NCBI GenBank assembly: GCA_017463155.1
Contig: JAFTPT010000020.1
Coordinates: 62,001 to 126,000 of the forward strand
DNA: 64,000 bases
From: Blautia sp.
Lineage (GTDB): Bacteria > Bacillota > Clostridia > Lachnospirales > Lachnospiraceae
Direction: 5' to 3'
Shown: piece after piece, positions 25,590-33,573 of the stretch
How positions within the stretch are numbered: position 1 is the stretch's first letter
Layout: the number at the start of each line of letters is the position of its first letter
The notes under the pieces: model-generated
Databases searched by the model: none
The model's input: the letters and a program-made list of their open reading frames with translations, nothing else
Told to the model about the DNA's origin: nothing
Translations under genes and position numbers: made by a program

Positions 25590-26567
25590 ATGAAGGAACG
25601 TAAACCAATGACCAGAGGAAAACTCGGAGCGATCGTAACAGGTGTTGTTATATTCGTTCTTTTGATCACAGGCATCAAATGTATGGAAAAGATCCCTGCC
25701 GGCTATGTCGGAATCGTCTACAGCATGAACGGCGGTGTCTCGGACGACGTGCTGACCCAGGGCTGGCACCTGGTAGCGCCGACCAAGGAAGTGACACTGT
25801 ATTCCGTAGGAATCGAGCAAAGCTACCTGACATCGACGCGCGAAGGTGATTCCCAGAACGACGACAGCTTTGAGGTCCCGACCTCCGATGGAAAAGGCCT
25901 CATCGTTGATCTTACCTTTACCTACCGGTATGATCCGGAGGACGTCACAAAGCTGTTTACCAGATTTAAGGGCCAGTCCGGCAAGGAAGTTCGTGATTCT
26001 TTTATCAAACCGAATATCATTTCCTGGACCAAGGAAGTGACGGCCAAATATCCGGTCACGGAGATCCTCGGCGACGAGCGTGCAAACCTGAACATAGCCA
26101 TTTCCGAGTATATCAAGAACAAATTTGAGCCCTACGGGATCATCGTGGAGAATGTCAGCCTGATCAACATTGACGCCGACGCGGATACGCGTGCAGCCGT
26201 ACAGCGTAAGGTCACCGCCCAGCAGGAACTGGAGCTCGCGCAGATCGAGCAGAAAACAGCCAATGTGCAGGCCCAGAAGGACAAGGAAGTCGCCTTGATC
26301 CAGGCTCAGCAGAACAAGGAAACCGCCGAGATCGAGGCTGAACAGGCCAAGATCAAGGCTGAAGGTCAGGCCGAAGCCATCCGCATCAAAGCCGAGGCGG
26401 AAGCCGCCGCCAACAAACTGATCGCGGAATCCCTGACTCCGGAACTGATCGAGAAACAAAAGATCGACAAATGGAACGGCGACGTTCCGAAGGTGTCCGG
26501 CAGCGGCGCGTCGATCATCAGCATCGACGGTATCGGTGTGAATGACAGCAAAGCAGCAACCGAATAA
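25590..26567 (+). CDS. SPFH/Band-7 (prohibitin/HflC-like) membrane scaffold protein
   Basis: 325 residues from ATG 25590, which has AGAGGAGA 7 bases upstream. The frame stays open to 25473 and another GAGGAGG lies there, so a form with about 39 more residues, overlapping the previous gene, is possible. One N-terminal membrane segment (about residues 11-28) precedes an SPFH domain starting at KIPAGYVGIVYSMNGGVSD, with the typical LTQGWHLVAP and FTYRYDPEDV. A long Glu/Ala/Lys coiled coil follows (about residues 205-280, EVALIQAQQNKETAEIEAEQ). Such proteins form ring-like membrane scaffolds that organise or control proteases and transporters. It is the main product of the riboswitch-controlled transcript. 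Confidence 0.88.
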   Translation: MKERKPMTRGKLGAIVTGVVIFVLLITGIKCMEKIPAGYVGIVYSMNGGVSDDVLTQGWHLVAPTKEVTLYSVGIEQSYLTSTREGDSQNDDSFEVPTSDGKGLIVDLTFTYRYDPEDVTKLFTRFKGQSGKEVRDSFIKPNIISWTKEVTAKYPVTEILGDERANLNIAISEYIKNKFEPYGIIVENVSLINIDADADTRAAVQRKVTAQQELELAQIEQKTANVQAQKDKEVALIQAQQNKETAEIEAEQAKIKAEGQAEAIRIKAEAEAAANKLIAESLTPELIEKQKIDKWNGDVPKVSGSGASIISIDGIGVNDSKAATE

Positions 26568-26599
26568 CACGCGAAAATGACCAGGTAAACGCAAGGTCA

Positions 26600-26648
26600 T
26601 AAAAAGCCCCCGGATCCGGAAATCCATTGATTTCCGGGTCTGGGGGCT
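26600..26648 (-). terminator. intrinsic terminator, mainly for the minus-strand phosphatase
   Basis: AGCCCCCGGATCCGGAAATC (26605-26624) pairs with GATTTCCGGGTCTGGGGGCT (26629-26648) with two imperfections. Only the minus-strand reading is followed by TTTTT. On the plus strand the hairpin could still help end the SPFH transcript. Confidence 0.8.
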
Positions 26649-26721
26649 AAAATCCATATAGATCTATTTGAAAAACTCGGGTTTGTCGTATAGATGTGTC
26701 AATCTGCTTCCCATTTCCGTT

Positions 26722-28779
26722 TCATTTCAGGAATGTCAATCCCAGCATGGTGATGTCGTCAAACTGTTCGGCGTCTCCGACAAAGCTCTGGATATCCTGG
26801 CGTACCTCTGTCAAGGTATCCTGCATGGAATGCTCTTTCAATTCGTTCAGTTTCTTTACCAGGCGTTCCGTGCCGTATTGCTCGGTATTCTCGTTGATCG
26901 CTTCCGGTACACCGTCTGTATACACGAATAAACGGTCTCCGTGCTGAAGCGTAAGCTCATACTCCTTATACGGCATATCTTCCATCGCCGCCAGTGCCAG
27001 GCCGTGCTTATCCTTTACGAGTTCATAATCGCCGGAAGCTCCTTCCGTAAGGTCCGGAACATGCATGATCACCGGATATTCGTGACCGGCATTCGCGCAG
27101 CGCATATGACCGGTCGTAAGGTTCAAGATCCCGATCCAGGCTGTCACGAACATCTGTGCGTCATTTCCCTCGCAAAGCCGATTGTTGGCAGCGGAAAGGA
27201 TCTTCGAAGGAGAACGGCCCTCTTCGGCCAGACTCCGGATCGCGGTCTTGCTCTGCATCATGAACAGTGCCGCCGGTATTCCTTTTCCGGAAACGTCGGC
27301 GATGACGAGCGCCAGCTCTTTATCATTGACAAAGAAGAAATCATAAAAATCGCCGCCGACCTCTTTGGCCGGGTCCATGGAGGCATACAGATCAAAATGA
27401 CCGATCGAGGCATAGAACTTTTTGGGAAGAGCCGAATCCTGGATCTTCCGCGCAAGCTCCAGCTCCTCCTCCATTCGCTTTTCGGCTGCGGAGATATAGC
27501 CCTTCAGCACCTCGACCGTATAGTTGATATCATCGGAAAGGGACGCGAACTCCGAAGAACTGCGTACCTTAACCTCTTCCGACAGGTCCCCGCTCGCGAT
27601 CCGGCTGAGTGATCTGTTGACGAGATCAAGATTATTTACAACGATCTGCTGAACCAGCTGCGATACCAGCATATACACGACCGTAAGAAGAAGGATCGAT
27701 GCCAGGCCGGTTTCATAAGCCTGCTCCTCCCGGTCCTCATAGACCTCCGACATGGGAATCGTCGTCAACAGCCGTAATCCGGCATTAAGATCATCGACCC
27801 GGCAGAGGGATTCTTTTCCAAACATGACGGACTGGAAGCATTTTCCCTTCTCCGCCTTGTTGACGGACTGCAGATCCTGCAAAGAAAGTGATCTTTCGCC
27901 GTGATTGCCGAGCTTGATGAGGCCCGAGCTTCCGATCAGATCCAGGGTGCCTTCCGTCCCGGCGTGAAAATAGGAAAAGGACTCACCCAGGATGTTCTTC
28001 TCATAGATACTGGTCAGATCCTCCGCCACCGTATCGATCGTGGCTCTCGCATACTGGACGGCACGCTGGGTCTGGATCGCATACGAACCTAAAAAAGACC
28101 CCAGGAGGATCAACGTCATCACGCCAAAAAGCCAGAACTGGAACTTCTGGGAGACCGTGATCTCCTCCCCTTTCAGATGGAAGTAGAGCTTTTTACCGGT
28201 GCTCTTAAGGATGACCAGCGAGCAGACGGCCATTCCGATGCCCGTAAAGATGATCATGGGGCCGGCACAGTTCTTGACCACGTAGAACGCCATATCCATA
28301 TCACTGCGGTGCGTGATGAATACGACGTACATGTGAAAGACTTCCATCACGGCGCCCAGGAAAAAGGAATAAAGAATGGACGGCTTTTTACGTTTCAGGA
28401 TAAACACACTCACGCCGGCCGCGACAAAGCCGGCCAGACATGTGGAGACACTGCAGGCGATGCGCGTATAGGAGCCCACGCCCCAGTATGTGCCTGCAAT
28501 GTAACGCTCAATGCCGCCGATCAGCCCTGCGATGATACCGGAAACAGGATCAAAGAAAAGGCCGGCCGCAAGCGGGCCCATATCCCGCACATTCATCATC
28601 ATGTGCTTGTAGTCTACCCCGAAATGCGTGGATAAGACTGCCATCCCACCGTAGATCAGGCCAAACAATATCTTCCGGGACACTGTCAGCTTCTTACCTT
28701 CCATCCACTTCCAGAGAAAAAAGGTGAGGATCACGTACAGCGCCGCCGCCCCGGACATCTTGATGATCATTAAAAACAT
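26722..28779 (-). CDS. SpoIIE-family protein phosphatase with 5TM-LYT sensor and HAMP
   Basis: A 685-residue membrane phosphatase. The N-terminal 190 residues form a five- to six-helix 5TM receptor of the LytS/YhcK type (NVRDMGPLAAGLFFDPVSGIIAGLIGGIERY). A further membrane helix, an extracytoplasmic sensor stretch and another helix lead into a HAMP domain (about residues 385-440) and a coiled linker (ARKIQDSALPKKF). The PP2C/SpoIIE phosphatase domain has GGDFYDFF and DVSGKGIPAALFM near residues 475-510 and DRLFVYTDGVPEAIN. Such enzymes dephosphorylate anti-anti-sigma-like proteins in partner-switching systems; no partner is encoded nearby. The target is therefore unknown. Confidence 0.88.
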   Translation of the reverse strand: MFLMIIKMSGAAALYVILTFFLWKWMEGKKLTVSRKILFGLIYGGMAVLSTHFGVDYKHMMMNVRDMGPLAAGLFFDPVSGIIAGLIGGIERYIAGTYWGVGSYTRIACSVSTCLAGFVAAGVSVFILKRKKPSILYSFFLGAVMEVFHMYVVFITHRSDMDMAFYVVKNCAGPMIIFTGIGMAVCSLVILKSTGKKLYFHLKGEEITVSQKFQFWLFGVMTLILLGSFLGSYAIQTQRAVQYARATIDTVAEDLTSIYEKNILGESFSYFHAGTEGTLDLIGSSGLIKLGNHGERSLSLQDLQSVNKAEKGKCFQSVMFGKESLCRVDDLNAGLRLLTTIPMSEVYEDREEQAYETGLASILLLTVVYMLVSQLVQQIVVNNLDLVNRSLSRIASGDLSEEVKVRSSSEFASLSDDINYTVEVLKGYISAAEKRMEEELELARKIQDSALPKKFYASIGHFDLYASMDPAKEVGGDFYDFFFVNDKELALVIADVSGKGIPAALFMMQSKTAIRSLAEEGRSPSKILSAANNRLCEGNDAQMFVTAWIGILNLTTGHMRCANAGHEYPVIMHVPDLTEGASGDYELVKDKHGLALAAMEDMPYKEYELTLQHGDRLFVYTDGVPEAINENTEQYGTERLVKKLNELKEHSMQDTLTEVRQDIQSFVGDAEQFDDITMLGLTFLK

Positions 28780-28785
28780 AGGTTT

Positions 28786-29526
28786 TTACCGTTCCCGAAG
28801 TTCTTTGACAGTTTCTTCGATCTCCGGAATGTAATCCTCCATCAGATCCTGCCACTCATCCTCATAGTCGTATGTCACGTCGTTTCCGGAATGGATCCTG
28901 GCGATATAGCCCTTCAGCAGCTCAAAATCCTTTTCATAACAATGAAAGGAATTGGCCCGGTGCGTGTAGGTACCGACAGGAACAGAAAGTTCATCCGCGA
29001 TCCTCTTCTGCAGCATGATCAGTGCAAAGGCGTTCATGAAGGCCGCCTTGCAGGCATCGTTGCTGCGGAAAAGCACCTTGCAGTGAAGCTTTTCGTCACG
29101 GATAAAATACTGGATATGCTGCAGGCAGGCCGGGTCGTCAGACCCCATGTCCGCGTCCTTGTCACGGATGGTCATCACGGCCCTCCGGCTTGACGGGTTG
29201 CGCTTCAGCTCCGACACGATGAACGGCACCTGGTCCGCGTACCGCTGATGATAGGTGTAGGCCCAGTTGCCCTTCTCTACTTCAAAATCAAGGATACCGT
29301 CCAGCATTTCCATCACATACTGCTGCAGCTCCTTGGCTCCTCCGATAAAGCATCGCGAGATCATGGGCTCCGAGAGCGGCTCCTCCACGAACATGGTCAT
29401 GCAGACTTCCTTCTGGGTCGTATTCCAGTCCGCACACTCCGTGACTGGCCCCTTCTCCTCCAGGATCGTCAGGGCTTTATGATATGTCTCAGGCAGATTT
29501 TTCCCCTCCGCCAGATATTCTCTCAT
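28786..29526 (-). CDS. divergent thymidylate synthase (ThyA)-like protein
   Basis: 246 residues from the ATG at 29526, preceded by AGGAGGATACGAG; the longer open frame upstream has no family match. The C-terminal half shows a ThyA-type pattern: DPACLQHIQYFI with a candidate nucleophile Cys134, KVLFRSNDACKAAFMNAFAL in place of the usual RS-D/FN motifs, and GTYTHRANSFHCYE in place of HIY-NH. ThyA converts dUMP to dTMP; related enzymes hydroxymethylate dCMP. The altered motifs leave the exact substrate open. It sits 6 bases upstream of the SpoIIE gene and downstream of panE. Confidence 0.65.
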   Translation of the reverse strand: MREYLAEGKNLPETYHKALTILEEKGPVTECADWNTTQKEVCMTMFVEEPLSEPMISRCFIGGAKELQQYVMEMLDGILDFEVEKGNWAYTYHQRYADQVPFIVSELKRNPSSRRAVMTIRDKDADMGSDDPACLQHIQYFIRDEKLHCKVLFRSNDACKAAFMNAFALIMLQKRIADELSVPVGTYTHRANSFHCYEKDFELLKGYIARIHSGNDVTYDYEDEWQDLMEDYIPEIEETVKELRER

Positions 29527-29594
29527 CTCGTATCCTCCTGTTCCACCATTTCTGTTCCCGATTATTTTATCATGAAGAGGCGTCTCAGGCAACC

Positions 29595-30494
29595 TCAATC
29601 CTTTGTAAAGAATTGCAGATACAGGTCGTTGACCGGCGTTTCGATCCCGTGCTTCCGGCCGAGGCTGCAGACCGTGCCGGCAAAAAGCTCCACCTCGGTC
29701 TTCCGTCCGGCCTTGTGGTCCTGCTGCATGGAAGGCTCGCTTTCCGGGGTCAGGCGGTCGATCACGCTGATCCACGCATCCACGTCTTTTTCGGTCAGGT
29801 CGATCCCTTCGGCCCCGGCGACGGCCGCGCATTCCAGCATACCTCTCCTCATCAGGTCACGGGGCTCTCCCGGGACCTGTACGGTCTCGTAGGTGCCGTT
29901 ATAGTAGGCGACTGCCTGGTTCACGCCCACATTGCAGATGAGCTTGCTCCAGAGTGCCTTTTGCACGTTTTCGGCGATTGTATAGGGGAATCCTGCCCTG
30001 TCCAGAAATTCTGTCAACGCGGACAGCCTCTCGGGAGCTCCGTCCTTCGTGATGCCGAGGGTGAGGTCCCCGATGGTGCTGTAGGTCACCTGATTCAATT
30101 CTTTTTTGGCGTCCATCTTCTGCGCCGTACAGTAGATGACCTTTTCTGCCCCGAAGGCGGCGGAAAGCTCCTCCTCGCTCCGGATGCCGTTGATGATCGC
30201 AAAGATCACCGTATGCTCGTCCACAAGATGACGTACCGTTTCGATGGCCGCCTTCAGGCCGCCGTATTTCGTGGCAAAGCACAGCAGTTCGGAAGGCGTT
30301 TTCTCATCTTCGGCGACGCAGAGAGGAAAGTCCTTCTTTTCACCGTTTATGTATATGCCCTCTGACCGGTAGCGATCGATGCGCCCCCGGTCTGCCAGTA
30401 TCCGTACATGGTCCGCGCCAAGCTTCTCCGTATAATAATCCGCGTACATGGCTCCGACGGCCCCAAGGCCGATGATATCGATCCTGTTGATCAT
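29595..30494 (-). CDS. panE: 2-dehydropantoate 2-reductase (ketopantoate reductase) family
   Basis: 299 residues from the ATG at 30494 with GGGGAGGAAATC before it. The N-terminal NADP-binding motif is IIGLGAVGAMYADYY, followed by CFATKYGGLKAAIETV and the helical C-terminal domain with KLICNVGVNQAVAYYNG (the Lys-Asn-X-X-Asn-type catalytic region) and KTEVELFAGTV. It would reduce ketopantoate to pantoate in coenzyme A synthesis. No other pan genes are nearby, and family members can act on other 2-keto acids, so the substrate is inferred. It may be in one transcript with the AmmeMemoRadiSam genes upstream. Confidence 0.85.
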   Translation of the reverse strand: MINRIDIIGLGAVGAMYADYYTEKLGADHVRILADRGRIDRYRSEGIYINGEKKDFPLCVAEDEKTPSELLCFATKYGGLKAAIETVRHLVDEHTVIFAIINGIRSEEELSAAFGAEKVIYCTAQKMDAKKELNQVTYSTIGDLTLGITKDGAPERLSALTEFLDRAGFPYTIAENVQKALWSKLICNVGVNQAVAYYNGTYETVQVPGEPRDLMRRGMLECAAVAGAEGIDLTEKDVDAWISVIDRLTPESEPSMQQDHKAGRKTEVELFAGTVCSLGRKHGIETPVNDLYLQFFTKD

Positions 30495-30516
30495 GATTTC
30501 CTCCCCTGTCTTCCAT

Positions 30517-31377
30517 TCAGCAGTTTCCTGTATATACATATTTCAGCTTTTCCCGGGCCACGTCCGCCAGGCGGTAGATCCTGCCTACGTCTGTGGCTTT
30601 CCTGTCCGTCATATGAAAGCGTGGGAAAAAGCGCGAAATATGAAGCGGGATGTCCGCTCCCTCTTTTCCGTCAAAAACATCCGTATGTCCTGCGATCCAC
30701 CCAGTGATCGCGCGCATCTCCTCTTCGGAATCATTCTCCCCCGGGATGACCAAAGTCGTAAGCTCCACATGGCAGTGCCGGACCGCCTCCGTGATAAAGT
30801 CCATGACCATCTTCCGGTCGCCATGAAGGATGTCCCGGTAATAATGATCCGTAAAGCCCTTGAGGTCGATATTCATAGCGTCGATATAGGGGATCAGTTC
30901 CGTCAGCACCGAAAGCGACGCCGTCCCGTTGGAGACCAGCACATTCTTCATGCCTTTTTCATGGACCAGCCGTGCCGTATCCCGCACAAATTCCCAGCCG
31001 ATCAGCGGTTCATTGTAGGTGAACGCGATCCCGATATTGCCCATGCTCCGGTACCGGTCCGCCAGGTCCGACAGCTCTTCCGGCGAGAAAAACTCCGCCT
31101 TGTCCTTCATGGCCAGGGCTTCCTCCGACCAGGAGATCTGGTAATTCTGGCAGAAGGGACAGCGTAGATTGCATCCGTAGCTGCCCGCCGACAGGATCAT
31201 GCTGCCGGGATAAAAGCGGTTCAGCGGCTTCTTCTCGATCGGATCGAGAGCCAGAGACGTGAGCCGTCCGTAATTCTGTGCCGTTACACGGCCTTCACGG
31301 CATGTCCTCGCCCCGCAGAAGCCGGTTTTTCCCTCCGGTATCTCACAATGCCGGAAGCATACACTGCATACCCCCAT
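30517..31377 (-). CDS. AmmeMemoRadiSam system radical SAM enzyme
   Basis: A 286-residue radical-SAM protein with the cluster motif CNLRCPFCQNYQIS near residue 69, preceded by a Cys-containing N-terminus (CSVCFRHCEIPEGKTGFCG) seen in this family. Further conserved stretches are IGIAFTYNEPLIGWEF and MNIDLKGFTDHYYRDI. GAAGGAGGAATCC precedes the ATG. Family members occur beside MEMO/LigB and AMMECR1 proteins, and the next gene upstream is exactly such a fusion. The reaction of the system is not established; modification of a small molecule or protein is assumed. Confidence 0.9.
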   Translation of the reverse strand: MGVCSVCFRHCEIPEGKTGFCGARTCREGRVTAQNYGRLTSLALDPIEKKPLNRFYPGSMILSAGSYGCNLRCPFCQNYQISWSEEALAMKDKAEFFSPEELSDLADRYRSMGNIGIAFTYNEPLIGWEFVRDTARLVHEKGMKNVLVSNGTASLSVLTELIPYIDAMNIDLKGFTDHYYRDILHGDRKMVMDFITEAVRHCHVELTTLVIPGENDSEEEMRAITGWIAGHTDVFDGKEGADIPLHISRFFPRFHMTDRKATDVGRIYRLADVAREKLKYVYTGNC

Positions 31378-31449
31378 ACCAGGATTCCTCCTTCCGTTCC
31401 GAATGATACATACGGGCGTTTCCGTTTATGTGGATCCCACAGAAAAGGC

Positions 31450-32835
31450 TCACGTATGCCGGATCACCTCAAAACGCTCCAGTGTATATGGTTCTCCCTT
31501 GCGGATGCCGCCCTTCTGCATGGCAATGGAGATCTGCTGTTCGACCGTGTCCACGCCGTCCAGATCCGGAAGCAGCAGTCCTCTCCGGCCACCGCAGCTT
31601 ACGATCACGCCGTAGCGCTTTACATCCAGCTGCTCCGGAGAATCGATACGCTCCGGTTTTCCAAGCACATCCACATTGATCTCGAGCCATGGAAGCTCGT
31701 CCTCCCGGATCTCCTCGAATCGCGGATCCCGGGTCGAGGCGCTGATGGCGTTGTCAATGATCTCCTGGGCCACAGATCCCGTAACCGGCAGGATGGTACC
31801 GATACAGCCCCGCAGCTTGCCGTGTTCATGGATCGACACGAACGCGCCGGCCCTTGTGCGGGTCATCTCCTCAGGAAGATCATCCGGTACCCGGATCTTT
31901 TTGCGTTGCTTTATGTAGCTTTCCAAAGACATCCTTGCCAGGCGGACATAGGCATCCTCCCTGCTGCGCTGCTTAAGGAGTTTTTCCTCCTGTCCGGCAA
32001 GAAATCTGTCAAGGAAATGTCTCGATCCGTCCTCTCCCTCCGGGTAAAAGGTGCAGATCCCGTAGCCGACGCCGGTCACATCCTCATGGGAAAGGCGTGT
32101 CGCTTTTACGGCTGTGCCGTCGAAGGCGCCTGCCATGATCACAAACGACCGGTGACCGCATTCCGCAGCCTTTTCACAGAAGGTCTCGCTGAAATCGAAG
32201 AGCTCGCCGAAGGCCGCCCGTCCGCACACGTCCATGATGCGCTCATCGTACTGCGGTCCTTCGTCCGCGAATCCGTAGGGTCCGTAGGTCTGCAGCTTGT
32301 GGGAAAGATCTCCGCTGGCTACGATCACGGTTCTCCGGCCGGTCATGTCGACCGCCTCCCGGATCAGCCGGCCCAGATGATAGTGTTCTGTAAGAGGCAG
32401 ACCGGAAAGACCGATCCTGATGATCTTCCCTTCTGTATATCTCTGCCGGATAAACCACAGGGGGACCATGGTCCCGTGATCAAGCTTTGCATTCCGCTCT
32501 CCGAGTGTTCCGGCCGGGAACTGCTCCTCCGCCGCCAGGAGGCAGATCCGGTCGACCAGCTCCTCGTCATATTCTTCTTCGAACCGGACCCCGGATGCCC
32601 TGAAATCGGCAAAGGATCCCCGGGTTTTTTTCCCCGGAGAAATATGAAAATAATCCGCGTACATCGTGGCATGCGGGCTCGTGATGAGGATCGTCTCCGG
32701 CTTCAGGTCCGCGATCTCGCGGGCAACGGTCTCGTAAGCCAGGGTAGTCCTTCGTATCTGTTCTTCGCTGCCTCTTCCGACAGCAGGAACGATCATCGGC
32801 GGATGCGGTAGCATAAAGGATGCAAGGATCGGCAT
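31450..32835 (-). CDS. AmmeMemoRadiSam protein: LigB-like dioxygenase domain fused to AMMECR1
   Basis: 461 residues. The N-terminal domain (about 1-270) resembles the LigB class of extradiol dioxygenases (LPHPPMIVPAVG, ILITSPHATMYADYF, VIVASGDLSHKL), whose His residues bind Fe(II). The C-terminal domain (about 285-461) is AMMECR1, with the signature LRGCIGTILPVTGS and a conserved DPRFEEIREDELPWL. This two-domain architecture is a known member of AmmeMemoRadiSam loci and lies 72 bases upstream of the radical-SAM partner. The start is the ATG at 32835 after GAAGGGGGAACAAG. The substrate is unknown. Confidence 0.88.
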   Translation of the reverse strand: MPILASFMLPHPPMIVPAVGRGSEEQIRRTTLAYETVAREIADLKPETILITSPHATMYADYFHISPGKKTRGSFADFRASGVRFEEEYDEELVDRICLLAAEEQFPAGTLGERNAKLDHGTMVPLWFIRQRYTEGKIIRIGLSGLPLTEHYHLGRLIREAVDMTGRRTVIVASGDLSHKLQTYGPYGFADEGPQYDERIMDVCGRAAFGELFDFSETFCEKAAECGHRSFVIMAGAFDGTAVKATRLSHEDVTGVGYGICTFYPEGEDGSRHFLDRFLAGQEEKLLKQRSREDAYVRLARMSLESYIKQRKKIRVPDDLPEEMTRTRAGAFVSIHEHGKLRGCIGTILPVTGSVAQEIIDNAISASTRDPRFEEIREDELPWLEINVDVLGKPERIDSPEQLDVKRYGVIVSCGGRRGLLLPDLDGVDTVEQQISIAMQKGGIRKGEPYTLERFEVIRHT

Positions 32836-32858
32836 GCTTGTTCCCCCTTCCTATATAA

Positions 32859-32880
32859 GAAGCCCGGCTTCCCGGGCTTC
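32859..32880 (-). terminator. hairpin between the SRAP and LigB-AMMECR1 genes
   Basis: GAAGCCCGG (32859-32867) and CCGGGCTTC (32872-32880) pair perfectly around a 4-base loop. The minus-strand reading continues TTATATAGG, so the T run is poor; it may be a weak terminator or a processing site. Confidence 0.45.
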
Positions 32881-32904
32881 CTGCGTATATTTCTGTCATA
32901 TGGA

Positions 32905-33567
32905 TCATAAAGACCAGAGCGTCTGCTGCTCATATTCAGAGCTTCTCTTAAGAAGCGGTGGTATCTCCTGCAAAAGCCGCACTGCTTTTTCAGCTGAGAA
33001 GAGCCAGTCTGCCGCACTCTCCCGTCCGACCAGAACCGGCATACGGTCATGGACCGGCGCCATGGAGCTGTTGGCCTCTGTTGTCAGGATCGTAAAACGT
33101 TCTCCTTCCGGAAAGGCTTTACAGAGTCCCGCCATCAGAAGCAGAGATGCATCTTCGGACCGGAAATCGTTTTTTTCCTTCTGCCGGTTCCACTCATAAA
33201 AGCCTCTCGCCGGAACCAGGATACGTCCTGAAAGAAAGCTGTCCCGGAACATCGGCTTTTCCCGGACCGACTCGGATCTGGCATTAAAGATCAGCCCGGT
33301 GCCTTTGTACGGGGGAAATCCCCACTTCTGCATCCGTAGTACGGGAAAGGACTCGTCCATACAGATGACAGGTGCCGTGTCCGATGGATGGATATCCCCG
33401 GTGGTTATCCCGGTAAGAGGCTGATACTGCGCCGCCCGGTCTTCCAGGACATCAGCAGCCTCATCAGCTCCTTGAAAATAATTCTGCCGGATCTGTTTTT
33501 CAATCTCTACATAGATCCGGTCCAGCTCATCATAGATCAGCTGATCGATATAATATCTGCCGCACAT
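32905..33567 (-). CDS. SOS response-associated peptidase (SRAP/HMCES/YedK family)
   Basis: A 220-residue SRAP protein, which covalently traps abasic sites in single-stranded DNA through Cys2 and protects them. Cys2 follows the start Met (MCGRYYI). NARSES near residue 96, ILVPARGFYEW near residue 115 (Glu) and MAPVHDRMPVLVG near residue 169 (His) supply the other active-site residues. The length is normal. It ends 70 bases before the LigB-AMMECR1 gene and starts 6 bases after the secreted protein gene, on the same strand. Confidence 0.93.
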   Translation of the reverse strand: MCGRYYIDQLIYDELDRIYVEIEKQIRQNYFQGADEAADVLEDRAAQYQPLTGITTGDIHPSDTAPVICMDESFPVLRMQKWGFPPYKGTGLIFNARSESVREKPMFRDSFLSGRILVPARGFYEWNRQKEKNDFRSEDASLLLMAGLCKAFPEGERFTILTTEANSSMAPVHDRMPVLVGRESAADWLFSAEKAVRLLQEIPPLLKRSSEYEQQTLWSL

Positions 33568-33573
33568 CTGCTG

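Noticed and set aside
29527-29832. N-terminal extension of the ThyA-like frame up to 29832
   Set aside because: The extension is Arg-rich antisense of panE; AGGAGG directly before the ATG at 29526 marks the real start.
31348-32811. Plus-strand open frame of 487 codons opposite the LigB-AMMECR1 gene
   Set aside because: Antisense shadow; the minus-strand product shows both domain signatures and a good ribosome binding site.
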